A DNA stretch of 43,641 nt from Microbacteriaceae bacterium 3FA27C10 (GTDB lineage Bacteria > Actinomycetota > Actinomycetes > Actinomycetales > Microbacteriaceae), in the NCBI GenBank assembly GCA_005502775.1, contig SCNI01000032.1, positions 1-43,641 on the forward strand, read 5' to 3'. Of this stretch, positions 15,499-24,391 are shown one piece after another; position 1 is the first letter of the stretch; every line of letters begins with the position of its first letter. The notes beneath the pieces are model-generated. The model did not search any database and was not told the DNA's origin. It worked only from the letters and a program-made list of their open reading frames with translations. Position numbers and translations under genes: made by a program.

Positions 15499-16286
15499 CC
15501 GTCCCCACGATCACGCTGCAGCACCTCGGCGGCGCCCCCGAGCTTCCGCTGCTCGTGCTCGGCCCGTCGCTCGGCACCTCGACCATCCTCTGGGAGTCGG
15601 CGGCGCCGGCGCTGGCGGAGCACTACCGCCTGCTGGCGTGGGACCTGCCCGGCCACGGCCGGTCGCCGGCCGCGACGACGTCGTTCACCGTCGCCGAGCT
15701 CGCCGATGCGGTCGTGGCCGCGGTGGACGGCGCATCCGGTGAGCCCTTCTTCTACGCCGGCGTCTCGCTCGGCGGCGCCACCGGCCTCGAACTGCTGCTC
15801 CGGCACGGCGAGCGGGTGCGCGCGGCCGCCGTCGTCGCCTCCGGCGCCCAGCTCGGCGAGCCGCAGGGCTGGCGCGAGAGGGCCGAGAAGGTGCGGGCGG
15901 AGAGCACCTCGAGCATCATCATCCCGTCGGCGGAGCGCTGGTTCGCGCCGCAGTCGATGGCCGCGCATCCCGATCTCACCGGCCGGCTGCTGCACGCCTT
16001 GCAGAACGCCGACGACGAGTCGTACGCCCTCTGCTGCGAGGCCCTGGCCGCGTACGACGTGCGCGCTCGGCTCGGCGAGGTCGCCACGCCCGTGCTCGCG
16101 CTCTGGGGCCGGCTCGATGCCGTCGCCCCCGAGGCCAAGGCGCTCGAGATCGCCGCGGGTGCGGCCCTCGGCGAGGCGGCCGTGGTCGAGGGTGCCGCCC
16201 ACCTTCCGCCCGCCGAGCAGCCCGAGGCCACCGCCACGGCGCTGATCGGGTTCTTCGCCCGCCACACCGAAGGAGCACGCCGATGA
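15495..16286 (+). CDS. pcaD: 3-oxoadipate enol-lactonase (alpha/beta hydrolase)
   Basis: This 263-residue alpha/beta hydrolase has Ser91 in the nucleophile elbow GVSLGG, Asp208 in WGRLDAV and His236 in GAAHLPP as catalytic triad, and the oxyanion region LVLGPSLGTS near residue 20. It opens 3-oxoadipate enol-lactone to 3-oxoadipate. CAGGAG precedes the ATG. It is a stand-alone PcaD; many actinomycetes carry a pcaDC (pcaL) fusion, but here pcaC follows as a separate gene overlapping by 4 bases (ATGA). Confidence 0.94.
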   Translation: MTVPTITLQHLGGAPELPLLVLGPSLGTSTILWESAAPALAEHYRLLAWDLPGHGRSPAATTSFTVAELADAVVAAVDGASGEPFFYAGVSLGGATGLELLLRHGERVRAAAVVASGAQLGEPQGWRERAEKVRAESTSSIIIPSAERWFAPQSMAAHPDLTGRLLHALQNADDESYALCCEALAAYDVRARLGEVATPVLALWGRLDAVAPEAKALEIAAGAALGEAAVVEGAAHLPPAEQPEATATALIGFFARHTEGARR

Positions 16287-16738
16287 GCCGACCCCGAGGC
16301 GACGGCCTCACCGACGCCGAACGCTGGGAGCAGGGCATGTCCGTGCGCCGGGCGGTGCTCTCCGACGAGCACGTCGACCGCGCTGTGGGCGGAACCACCG
16401 CCCTCACCGCCGACTGGCAGGATTTCATCACCCGCACGGCCTGGGGCGACGTGTGGTCGCGGCCCGGTCTCGACCGTCGCTCGCGCTCGGTCGCCGTGCT
16501 GAGCTCCCTCATCGCCCACGGCCACCAGGAGGAACTGGCCATGCACCTGCGCGCAGCCCTCCGCAACGGGCTCACGGTCGAGGAGATCGGCGAGGTCATC
16601 CTGCAGTCGGCGGTCTACTCCGGCGTGCCCGCCGCCAACACCGCCTTCCGGATCGCCGGCGCGGTGTTCGCCGAGGCCGCAGGGACCGACACTGGGGCCG
16701 AGCCGGGGTCCGAGCCGGAGCGACCGGAGGCGCGGTGA
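16283..16738 (+). CDS. pcaC: 4-carboxymuconolactone decarboxylase
   Basis: This is a 151-residue CMD-family protein with the long TADWQDFITRTAWGDVWSRPGL segment, the HGHQEELAMHLRAALRNGLT stretch and EEIGEVILQSAVYSGVPAAN, all diagnostic of PcaC. It decarboxylates 4-carboxymuconolactone to the enol-lactone used by PcaD. The start overlaps the pcaD stop (ATGA). The C-terminal 20 residues are Glu/Pro/Gly-rich and probably disordered. No pcaI, pcaJ or pcaF follows, so the CoA transferase and thiolase steps must be encoded elsewhere. Confidence 0.95.
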   Translation: MSRPRGDGLTDAERWEQGMSVRRAVLSDEHVDRAVGGTTALTADWQDFITRTAWGDVWSRPGLDRRSRSVAVLSSLIAHGHQEELAMHLRAALRNGLTVEEIGEVILQSAVYSGVPAANTAFRIAGAVFAEAAGTDTGAEPGSEPERPEAR

Positions 16739-16842
16739 CGGCCTGCGCCGGTGATCGCCGGGAGTCGTGGTCTGAGCCCTGACGGCTCGGCGGGAGGACC
16801 TTCGGCCCCCGGCCCCGGCATCCACTTCGATAGATTCGTCGT

Positions 16843-17310
16843 ATGGAAACTGTCATCTCGATTCTGCACGTGGTCGGCGCCGTCTTCATCGTCGGCCCGA
16901 TGGCCATCCTCCCGATGTCGGCGATGCGGGCGGCCCGCGCCGGCAACACCCGGCAGGTGGCCACGCTCGCCCGGTCGACGGCTCTGTTCAGCTACCTCTC
17001 GCTGATCGTCTTCCTGCTCGGTTTCGCCCTCGTGGGGATGGCGGACCCCAAGTACCAGCTCTCGATCACGACGCCCTGGGTGCTGGCCTCGATCGTGCTC
17101 TACCTGATCGCCGTCGTCGTGAGCCTCGTCGTGGTCGTGCCCGCGCTCAAGCGCGCGGCTCAGCCCTCGGATGCGGATGCCGCCGCGGTCGGCGACAGCG
17201 GCGCGGCCGCCGTGAGAGTGGTCGCCGGGCGCGCTGCGATCTCGGCCGGCTCGGGTGTGGTGGCCCTGCTGCTCGTCGCGGTGGTCGTTCTCATGGTCTG
17301 GAAGCCGTAG
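16843..17310 (+). CDS. Small four-helix integral membrane protein, DUF2269-like
   Basis: This 155-residue protein has four predicted membrane segments: ISILHVVGAVFIVGPMAIL (about 4-24), LFSYLSLIVFLLGFALVGM, WVLASIVLYLIAVVVSLVVVV and SGVVALLLVAVVVLMVW. A polar loop lies between helix 3 and helix 4. The topology and the opening LHVVGAVFIVGP resemble predicted integral membrane proteins of the DUF2269 type. The function is unknown. It appears monocistronic, with a hairpin just after the stop. Confidence 0.8.
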   Translation: METVISILHVVGAVFIVGPMAILPMSAMRAARAGNTRQVATLARSTALFSYLSLIVFLLGFALVGMADPKYQLSITTPWVLASIVLYLIAVVVSLVVVVPALKRAAQPSDADAAAVGDSGAAAVRVVAGRAAISAGSGVVALLLVAVVVLMVWKP

Positions 17311-17335
17311 CGCCGACCCGGGATCCTGGTCGGCG
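17311..17335 (+). terminator. Hairpin after the small membrane protein gene
   Basis: CGCCGACC (17311-17318) pairs with GGTCGGCG (17328-17335) around a 9-base loop, starting directly after the stop codon at 17310. No U-tract follows, as is common for high-GC actinomycetes. Confidence 0.55.
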
Positions 17336-17369
17336 GCGGCCGGGGAGCGTCACTACGCGGGTATCGCCG

Positions 17370-18071
17370 TCACGACGATTCCGCGACCGACGGCCTCGCC
17401 GGGGCGCTCTCGGCCGTCACGGCGATGCCGGTGGCGAGCGCCGTGATGATCAGGGCGGGGAGGGGGCCGGCGAGCGGCGCCGTCTGGAAAAGGGCGGTGC
17501 ACGCCAGCGCGCCGGCAGGCAGCGCCAGTATGGAGAGCGCCCGAAACCGCTGCCCCGGCTCATGACGCTCGGCCAGGGCCTGCATGGTGGTGGTCAAGGT
17601 GCCGGTGACATACGTGGTGGTCACCCCGCCGATGTCGCTGAGCTTCTTGGCCGCGACGGTCTGCAGGGCCAGAGCGGCGGCAGAGAGCCCGATCACGGCG
17701 CAGGTCACGGGCAACGGTGCTGTCCCGCGGGCGCCGGCGATCAGCCACAGCACGGCGACCGCGACTTGAGCGATCACGGAGGGCACGAGCAGCCGCCGCG
17801 CGAGCTGCTTGCGGGTGGCTGGGGCGGAGACCGACGGTCGCGTGCCGCGGAAGCCGGCGTAGAGCACGGCGGCGAAGACGACGATCGCCACGAGCGCGCA
17901 CACGAGAGTCACGCCGAACCCGGGCCGCGTGAACAGCGCGGCGAGCACGAGGTTTCCCGTCATGTTCGCGGTGAACGTCCCGTTCAGCGCGAGGAAGGCG
18001 AACGCATCCGCGGCACCGGCGCCGAAGGAGAGCAGCAACAAGGCGAGATGGATGCGCGCGGACCCGCTCAT
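17370..18071 (-). CDS. YoaK/DUF1275 family membrane protein
   Basis: This is a 233-residue, six-helix membrane protein. The N-terminal [35 protein letters not shown] is the hallmark of the DUF1275 (YoaK) family, in which the TGN motif follows helix 1. The family is widespread and of unknown function. The start ATG overlaps the stop of the upstream FAD monooxygenase gene (ATGA), so it is the second gene of a two-gene operon. Confidence 0.9.
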   Translation of the reverse strand: MSGSARIHLALLLLSFGAGAADAFAFLALNGTFTANMTGNLVLAALFTRPGFGVTLVCALVAIVVFAAVLYAGFRGTRPSVSAPATRKQLARRLLVPSVIAQVAVAVLWLIAGARGTAPLPVTCAVIGLSAAALALQTVAAKKLSDIGGVTTTYVTGTLTTTMQALAERHEPGQRFRALSILALPAGALACTALFQTAPLAGPLPALIITALATGIAVTAESAPARPSVAESS

Positions 18072-19195
18072 CGGGCGAAGGGGAGGGAGGCCGCCAGGCG
18101 CCGGCCGTAGTCGGAGATCGCGCGGCCGACCGGCAGGCGTTCGCGATCGTAGTGGAGGAGCGCCTGGCTCAGCGGGAGCTCGCTCAGCACGCGAGCGAGC
18201 AGCAGCGCGTCGCCGGCCGCCTTGGCGGCTCCCATCGCGGTGTGCGGGCGCACCATCACAGCGGCGTCTCCGAGGAGCACGAGGCGGCCCCGCACCAGCC
18301 GGGGCGGCACGTAGTCGAAGATGGCCTGCAGGAAAGGCCGATTCTCGGCCTCCACCGCCGCGGCGAAGGGCCGGGGAAGCTCGCGCACGGCGTCGGCCAG
18401 CAGCTCGTCGCGCAGGGACTCCGGCAGCTGACCGGGCGCGAGCGACGCGCTCTCCGGGGCGCGGCCTGATCGGAGCATCACGCCACGGAGCCGCTCGGTG
18501 GTCAGGGGCCGGTACCAGACCCAGTTGTAGCGCCGGCTTCCCCGCTGCACCTCGCCGGCGGGGCCGGGCACGAGGTAGCCGAGCATGTGGGCGTTCGGGC
18601 CGGTGAAGAAGGCGAAGCGATCCAGGAGCGGGTCCGCGGCATCCGCCGGCAGGGAGTCCTCGGCCACGAGGCCGCGCCAGGTGACATAGCCGGCGTAGGA
18701 GTTCTCGCTGTGCTCGGGGGCGACGGCCGCGCGAACCACCGAATTGAGTCCGTCGGCCCCGACCACGAGGTCGAACAGCCGCCGGTCGCCGTCCGCGAAC
18801 CGCACGAGGGCGTGCTGCTCGGTCGATTCGACGGAGCGAACCGGGCTCGCGAGCCGGTAGGACTCCGGCGGCAGCAGAGAGCGGAGCACCTCGTAGAGGT
18901 GGTCCCACGAGACCTGCGTCTGCGGGGTGGGGTCGCGGTGCAGGATGCGGCCGTCTCGAGCCAGGGTGATCCGCTCGTGAGCGACCACCCCCACCCGGGC
19001 CGCGTCGTCGCGTCCGACCGCGTGGAGCAGCTCGAACAGCTCCGGCTGGGCCACCAGCCCGGCCCCGCGACGGGCGAGCCCGTGCACGGACCGCTCGAAG
19101 ACGGTGACCCGATGCCCCGCCCTGGAGAGTGCGGTGGCGGCGAACAGGCCGCCGATCGAGCCGCCCACCACGGCGATGTCGAGGGTGTCGGTCAT
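18068..19195 (-). CDS. FAD-dependent aromatic/heteroaromatic monooxygenase
   Basis: This 375-residue PHBH-fold protein has a dinucleotide-binding motif [14 protein letters not shown] (about 10-23), [10 protein letters not shown], and a C-terminal [24 protein letters not shown]-type motif. The combination RPHTAxGxAKAAxDA resembles 2,6-dihydroxypyridine 3-hydroxylases rather than PobA. It would hydroxylate an aromatic ring with NAD(P)H and O2. The substrate is not determined; the only neighbours are a DUF1275 membrane protein (downstream, 4-base overlap) and a MarR gene upstream on the same strand. Confidence 0.87.
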   Translation of the reverse strand: MTDTLDIAVVGGSIGGLFAATALSRAGHRVTVFERSVHGLARRGAGLVAQPELFELLHAVGRDDAARVGVVAHERITLARDGRILHRDPTPQTQVSWDHLYEVLRSLLPPESYRLASPVRSVESTEQHALVRFADGDRRLFDLVVGADGLNSVVRAAVAPEHSENSYAGYVTWRGLVAEDSLPADAADPLLDRFAFFTGPNAHMLGYLVPGPAGEVQRGSRRYNWVWYRPLTTERLRGVMLRSGRAPESASLAPGQLPESLRDELLADAVRELPRPFAAAVEAENRPFLQAIFDYVPPRLVRGRLVLLGDAAVMVRPHTAMGAAKAAGDALLLARVLSELPLSQALLHYDRERLPVGRAISDYGRRLAASLPFAR

Positions 19196-19301
19196 CTCAG
19201 TACCCGCTGTCTCGGCGCATGCCCAGACGTTACCGGCGATGTGGTGGCCGGCGCCCCGACAGTCGTCGGAAGAATTGCGGAGTTCCGCCGCGGCGATCCC
19301 G

Positions 19302-19757
19302 TCAGGCGTGCAGCGGGCGTGTGAGCTCGTGCAGCGAGCGGGCGAGCGCGGCGAGTTCGGGGGTCTGCTCGGCCTCGTCGAGTGCGGCCTCCAGGGTGCG
19401 GTCGTGCACGGGCCGGGCGCGCTCGAGCAGGCGTTCGCCCGCCGTCGTCAGCTCGGTGTAGATGCCTCGCCGGTCGTCGGCGCACAGGATGCGCTGCAGC
19501 AGCGCCCGCTCCTCGAGCCGGTTGACGAGACGCGTGGTGGCGCTCGGCGAGAGCGCGGCCGCCCGGCTCAGCTGCTGCATCCGCATGTGCCAGCCGTCCT
19601 GGCGGCTCAGGGCGTCGAGCACCGTGTACTCCACCACCGACAGCCCGGCCTCGTCTTCGAGCGCCTGCCCGAGGGCGGCCTCGATCGCGGCGTGCAGGGC
19701 GGCCAGGGTGCGCCAGCCGTGTGCTCTGACCTCGACGGCGTCGTCACCGATGCCCAT
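19302..19757 (-). CDS. MarR family transcriptional regulator
   Basis: This 151-residue protein has a winged helix spanning [49 protein letters not shown] (about 38-87), with the wing at [16 protein letters not shown]. It is divergent from the MFS transporter gene at 19894. MarR proteins typically repress such an efflux gene and themselves until a ligand binds. Repeated motifs in the intergenic region could be its operators. It starts at the ATG with GGAGATT upstream. Confidence 0.92.
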   Translation of the reverse strand: MGIGDDAVEVRAHGWRTLAALHAAIEAALGQALEDEAGLSVVEYTVLDALSRQDGWHMRMQQLSRAAALSPSATTRLVNRLEERALLQRILCADDRRGIYTELTTAGERLLERARPVHDRTLEAALDEAEQTPELAALARSLHELTRPLHA

Positions 19758-19789
19758 GGGAATCTCCTCTGCTCAGCAGGCGACAGATA

Positions 19790-19841
19790 ATTGCTTGCGC
19801 ACTTATCCAGCGTGTGCAATCATTTTACCCAGCGCGTGCAA
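19790..19841. promoter_or_regulatory. Candidate MarR operators between marR-like gene and MFS gene
   Basis: TATCCAGCGTGTGCAA (19804-19819) and TACCCAGCGCGTGCAA (19826-19841) are near-identical direct repeats 22 bp apart, two helical turns. ATTGC (19790-19794) and GCAAT (19816-19820) add a dyad. The AT-richer stretch here probably contains both divergent promoters. Confidence 0.5.
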
Positions 19842-19893
19842 CAACAAGCGTACGCGTGTATTCATCCTCTCTCAACCCTCAGGAGACGACCAC

Positions 19894-21117
19894 ATGCCCA
19901 TCGGGCTCATCGCACTGGCTCTCGGAGGCTTCGGCATCGGACTCACGGAGTTCGTCATCGCCGGCCTCCTCCCCGAGGTGGCCGCCGACTTCGGAGTCGA
20001 CGCCGCCGCCGCCGGGTGGCTGATCACCGGCTACGCCCTGAGCGTGGCGGTCGGCGCCCTCGTCATCACCCTCGCCGTCACGAGGCTGCCCCGCAAGCAG
20101 GTGCTGATGGGGCTGCTCGTGTTCTTCATCGCGGGCAACCTCATCTCGGCCCTGGCCCCCACCTACTCCCTGATGCTCACCGGCCGCATCGTGGCCGCGC
20201 TCTGCCACGGCGCGTTCTTCGGCATCGGCGCCGTGGTGGCGGCCGGGCTCGTCGCGCCCGAGAAGCGCGCCAGCGCCATCGCGGTGATGTTCACCGGGCT
20301 CACGCTCGCCAATGTGCTCGGGGTGCCGTTCGGCACCTTCGTCGGTCAGAGCTTCGGCTGGCGCGCGACCTTCTGGGCCATCACGGTGATCGGCGTCGTC
20401 GCGCTCGCCGGGATCGCGTGGCTGGTGCCCGCCACCCCGCGCGCCGGCGCCGCCGACGAGACCGGGCAAGCCGCCTCGGCGGGCGCCCGGGGCGTGCGGG
20501 CCGAGCTCGCCGCCTTCCGCTCCACCCAGGTGTGGCTCTCCATCACTGTCACCGTGCTGGGCTTCGGCGGCATGTTCGGCGCCTTCACCTACATCGCCTA
20601 CACCCTCACCGAGGTCAGCGGCTTCGACGCCGGAGTGGTGCCCTGGCTGCTCGTGGTGTTCGGCGTGGGCCTGTTCGCGGGGAACCTGCTCGGGGGCAAG
20701 GCCGCGGAGCGATGGCTCGACCCCACGCTGATCGTGCTGCTCGCCGCCCTCGCCGTGGTGCTCGCGGCCTTCGCGCTGCTCGCCGCGATTCCCGTCGCGG
20801 CGGTGGTGGCCCTCGTGCTGATGGGCGCCTTCGGCTTCGGCACCGTGCCCGGACTTCAGTCGCGCATCCTCGAACACGCCCCCACCGCTCCCACGCTCGC
20901 CTCCAGCGCCAACATCGCCGCGTTCAACGTGGGCAACGCACTCGGGGCGTGGATCGGCGGCCTGGCCATCGCGGCCGGTCTCGGCTACACCTCCCCGCTC
21001 TGGGCCGGTGCGGGGCTCACCCTGCTCGCCCTGGTGGTGATGATCGCCGCGAGCGGCATCGACCGCCGGGCAAGGGCCCACCGGCAGGCCAGGCCCGCTG
21101 CGGCCGCCTGGGTCTAG
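19894..21117 (+). CDS. MFS transporter, DHA1 family (drug or metabolite efflux)
   Basis: This 407-residue protein has 12 predicted membrane helices. The opening LALGGFGIGLTEFVIAGLLPEVAADFGVD is the signature of the AraJ/YdhP/NepI-like DHA1 subfamily. The loop 2-3 motif is degenerate (TRLPRKQVL), and ALCHGAFFGIG is present in helix 4. It would export small molecules with the proton gradient. AGGAG precedes the ATG. It is divergent from a MarR regulator, which likely controls it, and overlaps the convergent chrA gene by 4 bases. Confidence 0.92.
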   Translation: MPIGLIALALGGFGIGLTEFVIAGLLPEVAADFGVDAAAAGWLITGYALSVAVGALVITLAVTRLPRKQVLMGLLVFFIAGNLISALAPTYSLMLTGRIVAALCHGAFFGIGAVVAAGLVAPEKRASAIAVMFTGLTLANVLGVPFGTFVGQSFGWRATFWAITVIGVVALAGIAWLVPATPRAGAADETGQAASAGARGVRAELAAFRSTQVWLSITVTVLGFGGMFGAFTYIAYTLTEVSGFDAGVVPWLLVVFGVGLFAGNLLGGKAAERWLDPTLIVLLAALAVVLAAFALLAAIPVAAVVALVLMGAFGFGTVPGLQSRILEHAPTAPTLASSANIAAFNVGNALGAWIGGLAIAAGLGYTSPLWAGAGLTLLALVVMIAASGIDRRARAHRQARPAAAAWV

Positions 21118-22334
21118 CCGATCAGGGCGATCAGGATGCCGCCGGCGGCCCCCACGATGACGACGGCCCAGGCGGGCACCCGCCAGGCGATCAGGAGCAC
21201 GAAGCAGAGCAGCGCGAGAACGAAGGGCGCCGCGCCGGTGATGGCGGTGGTGAAGACGGGGTCGTAGAGCGCGGCGGCGAGGATGCCGACCACGGCGGCG
21301 TTGGCGCCGCGCATCAGGGCCTGGGCCCACGGCCGGGAACGGAAGGCGTTCCAGAACGGGAGCACCCCGGTGAGGAGCAGGAACCCCGGCAGGAACACGC
21401 CGGCGAGGGCGATCGCGGCTCCCGCCACGCCACCGGGGCCGACGGTCGAGAGGGTGCCGAGATAGGCGGCGAAGGTGAAGAGCGGTCCGGGCACGGCCTG
21501 GGCGGCGCCGTAACCCGCGAGGAACTGGTCGGGAGTGACCCAGCCGGTGTCGACCACGCCCGCCTGCAGCAGCGGGAGCACGACGTGGCCGCCGCCGAAC
21601 ACCAGGGCGCCCGCGCGGTAGAAGGCGTCGAAGAGCTGCAGGGCCCCCCACTGCGTGGTGGTGGCCAGCACCGGCAGGCCCACGAGGAGCAGCACGAACA
21701 GGGTCAGGCAGATCACTCCGGCTGTGCGAGCGACCGGGAAGCGGATCATCGCGGCGGCGGGCACGAGAGCGCTCCGGCAGAAGATCAGTCCCGCGATCGC
21801 GCCGATCACGATGGCGCCGATCTGCCCGACCGAGCCGGTGAGCAGGAGGGCGCAGGCCGCGGCGACCACCGCGATGGCGGCGCGCACCCGGTCGGGGGTC
21901 AGCGTTCTCGCCATGCCCCACACGGCCTGGGCGACGATCGCGACGGCGACGATCTTGAGGCCGGTGAGGATGCCGCCGCCCACGACGCCCTCGAACAGCG
22001 GAGCCCCGTAGGCAAAGGCCACCATGAGGGCGGCCGAGGGCAGCGTGAAGGCGAGGAACGCGGCGATCGCGCCGGCCGGGCCGGCCCGGAAGAGGCCCAG
22101 ACCGAAGCCGACCTGGCTCGATGCGGGGCCGGGGAGGAACTGGCTGAGGGCGACGAGGTCGCCGTACTCGTTGTCGTCGAGCCACCGGCGGCGCTGGATC
22201 AGCTCGTCGCGGAAGTAGCCGAGGTGGGCGATGGGGCCGCCGAAGGAGGTCACGCCCAGCTTCGAGAAGACGCGCAGCACCTCCCAGGCGGAACCTTGTC
22301 CGGCCACGGGGGGAGCGGTGCTTTCCTGGGTCAT
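21114..22334 (-). CDS. chrA: Chromate transporter, long-chain CHR family
   Basis: This 406-residue membrane protein has two tandem CHR domains. The first carries FSKLGVTSFGGPIAHLGYF and LPGPASSQVGFGLG (about 22-82). The second carries FYRAGALVFGGGHVVLPLLQ and GYGAAQAVPGPLFTFAAYLG (about 235-300). LCHR proteins extrude chromate or take up related oxyanions such as sulfate. The FGGG/PGP motif pairs are intact in both halves. AGGAAGG lies upstream of the ATG. It follows the histidine kinase gene by 105 bp and may be transcribed separately. Confidence 0.94.
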   Translation of the reverse strand: MTQESTAPPVAGQGSAWEVLRVFSKLGVTSFGGPIAHLGYFRDELIQRRRWLDDNEYGDLVALSQFLPGPASSQVGFGLGLFRAGPAGAIAAFLAFTLPSAALMVAFAYGAPLFEGVVGGGILTGLKIVAVAIVAQAVWGMARTLTPDRVRAAIAVVAAACALLLTGSVGQIGAIVIGAIAGLIFCRSALVPAAAMIRFPVARTAGVICLTLFVLLLVGLPVLATTTQWGALQLFDAFYRAGALVFGGGHVVLPLLQAGVVDTGWVTPDQFLAGYGAAQAVPGPLFTFAAYLGTLSTVGPGGVAGAAIALAGVFLPGFLLLTGVLPFWNAFRSRPWAQALMRGANAAVVGILAAALYDPVFTTAITGAAPFVLALLCFVLLIAWRVPAWAVVIVGAAGGILIALIG

Positions 22335-22439
22335 CGGCCGGTGCCTTCCTGGGTGGCGATGCGGATCCGCTCCCGAGCGACCACGGGTCCGGCGGGACGG
22401 CGATCGTTCACACTCTCGACGATACGGGTGAACGGCTGC

Positions 22440-23693
22440 TTAACGAGCCCGCGCCGCCAGGGGGAAGCTGCACACGACGGCGCCGCCCGGCTGCGACTGG
22501 TCGATGGTGACGGTGCCGTCGTGGCGGCGGGCGATCTCCGAGACGATGGCGAGGCCCAGGCCGTAGTGACGGGTCCCGCCGCCCTCCGCGGGAGGATGCT
22601 TTCCCGCCCGGCTGCTCGCGAACCGTTCGAAGGCGGTCGCGGCGATCTCGGGATCGAATCCGGGCCCGTCGTCGACGACGGTCAGCACCACTCTCGACGA
22701 GCCGGCCGTCACCGAGACGCCCACCCTCGTGCGCGCATGGTCGAGCGCGTTGGTGCACAGGGCGATGACCAGACGCAGCAGGGCGGCCGACGACCCGGTC
22801 ACGATCGCGGTCTCCGCGTCGCCGGTGCGGGTGAGCTCGATCCGCCGGGCGGTGGCCTCGTCGGCGAGGAGGGTGACGGCCTGGTCGGCGACGGCCACGA
22901 GGTCGACCGGCTCCTTCTTCGCGTCGCTCCGCGGGTCGGCGGCGATGAGGAGGTCCTCGAGGATCTCGGTCAGGGCGTTCGCGTCGGTGACGACGTCGTC
23001 GATGGAGGCGGTGACGTCGTCGGGCAGGCCGTCGCGGCTGCGGCGCCGGAGCATCTGCGCACGCGTGCTGAGGAGGGTGAGGGGAGTGCGGAGCTCGTGG
23101 CTGGCGTCGGCGACGAAGCGGCGCTGGAGGGCGAGTGCGTCGGCGAGCGGGCGCATCGCGCGTCTGGCCATCAGGTAGGACGCCGCGAAGGCGAGCACCG
23201 CCGCGACGGCGCCGCCGAGCAGGAGCGCGGCGGCGAGCCGGCCCAGTTCTTCCGCCCCCTCGTGGTGGTCGACGGCGACCTGCACCACGCGGTCGTGGCT
23301 GGGGTCGCCGGTGGCGGAGGTGGTGAGCAGCGAATAGGTGTGGCCGTCGACCGTGCGCTCGGACCGCTCGTCGGCGCCTCCGTCCGCCACCGCCTGGAGG
23401 GCCGCCGTGTCGAGGAGCCCATCGGGCAGGTCGCTCGGGGTGATGATCTTGCCGCCGGTGCGGCCGTCGACGATCGTGACGAAGGTGCCGGGTGTGGCAT
23501 CCCGCCCGGAGTCGATCTGGGTGGCGGCGACGAGCTCGCGCTCGTTGGACTCCGTGACGCTCTTGCTCACGATGGCGAAGACGATGACGCCGACGACGGC
23601 GAGCAGCACGAGCACGAGTGCCGTGAACTGCACGGTGAGCCGCAGCGACGCGCCCCGGAGGTTCTCGGGGTCGCGCCGCTTCGTCGCCGTCAC
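22440..23693 (-). CDS. Two-component sensor histidine kinase
   Basis: This 417-residue protein has two membrane helices (about 20-43 and 152-174) that bound an extracytoplasmic sensor of about 108 residues. After a HAMP-like linker comes the H-box FVADASHELRTPL with His199. The N-box is ALCTNALDHA, and the G-boxes are DDGPGF and HYGLGLAIV. It overlaps the response regulator gene by 4 bases and is the last of five coupled genes that include a ferric-reductase-like protein, so its signal may concern iron, redox state or the envelope; that is inference. Confidence 0.93.
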   Translation of the reverse strand: MTATKRRDPENLRGASLRLTVQFTALVLVLLAVVGVIVFAIVSKSVTESNERELVAATQIDSGRDATPGTFVTIVDGRTGGKIITPSDLPDGLLDTAALQAVADGGADERSERTVDGHTYSLLTTSATGDPSHDRVVQVAVDHHEGAEELGRLAAALLLGGAVAAVLAFAASYLMARRAMRPLADALALQRRFVADASHELRTPLTLLSTRAQMLRRRSRDGLPDDVTASIDDVVTDANALTEILEDLLIAADPRSDAKKEPVDLVAVADQAVTLLADEATARRIELTRTGDAETAIVTGSSAALLRLVIALCTNALDHARTRVGVSVTAGSSRVVLTVVDDGPGFDPEIAATAFERFASSRAGKHPPAEGGGTRHYGLGLAIVSEIARRHDGTVTIDQSQPGGAVVCSFPLAARAR

Positions 23694-24391
23694 CGGAGGG
23701 TCCCCAGCTGGTAGCCGATGCCGCGGACGGTCTTCACGCAGTCGCGGCCGAGCTTCTTGCGCAGATAGTGCACGTAGGTGTCGACCACGCCGGGGTCGTC
23801 GGCGTCGGGGAATACGCTGCCGAGCAGGTCGTCCCGCTCGAAGACCTGGCTGGGGCGGCGTGCGAGGCGCTCGATCAGCTGGGATTCCCGCTCGGAGAGG
23901 GCGATGGTCTCCCCCTTGCGGGTGGTGACGGTGCGGTTGCTCGTGTCGAGGGTGCCGTCGGGCAGCGGGAGCGCCGGCACGGTGCTGCGGTGACGCCGGA
24001 GCAGGGCCCGGATGCGGGCGAGCAGTTCGTCGATGTCGAAGGGCTTGCCGAGGTAGTCCTCCGCGCCCCGGTCCAGTCCCTCGACGCGGTCGGCCGGGTT
24101 GCTGAGGGCGGAGAGGATGAGGGCGGGCGTCAGCACGCCGCGATCGCGCAGCCGGTTGAGCACGTCGAGGCCCTCGATGACCGGCAGGCCCCGGTCGAGC
24201 ACGATGGCGTCGAACTCCTGGGTGAGCCCTTCGTGCAGGGCCCGCTGCCCGTCGCGGGCGAGGACGGTGTCGTAGCCCTCGGCGTGCAGCAGCTGCTCGA
24301 GCATGAGGGCCAGGCGCGCGTCGTCCTCGACGAGCAGTATCCGTGCGGGGTCCGGCATGTTCGCAGTATAGGCAGCGATGGCCGTGCTCAT
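23690..24391 (-). CDS. OmpR/PhoB family response regulator
   Basis: The receiver domain has the acidic pair in VEDD (residues 23-24), the phospho-acceptor Asp66 in IVLDRGLP and the Lys in YLGKPF. The C-terminal winged helix runs from about 150, ending DTYVHYLRKKLGRDCVKTVRGIGYQL. I take the ATG at 24391 because it overlaps the apbE stop (ATGA), as do all other junctions in this operon. The ATG at 24358 (MPDPARILLVEDD) is a reasonable alternative that would remove 11 residues. It is the partner of the following kinase. Confidence 0.93.
   Translation of the reverse strand: MSTAIAAYTANMPDPARILLVEDDARLALMLEQLLHAEGYDTVLARDGQRALHEGLTQEFDAIVLDRGLPVIEGLDVLNRLRDRGVLTPALILSALSNPADRVEGLDRGAEDYLGKPFDIDELLARIRALLRRHRSTVPALPLPDGTLDTSNRTVTTRKGETIALSERESQLIERLARRPSQVFERDDLLGSVFPDADDPGVVDTYVHYLRKKLGRDCVKTVRGIGYQLGTLR

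Noticed and set aside
19791-23714. A 1307-codon open frame on the plus strand
   Set aside because: It is a shadow of the MFS, chrA and kinase genes in a high-GC frame. Its composition (Arg, Gly, Ala, Asp) is that of an antisense or out-of-frame reading, and all three real genes have clear family motifs.
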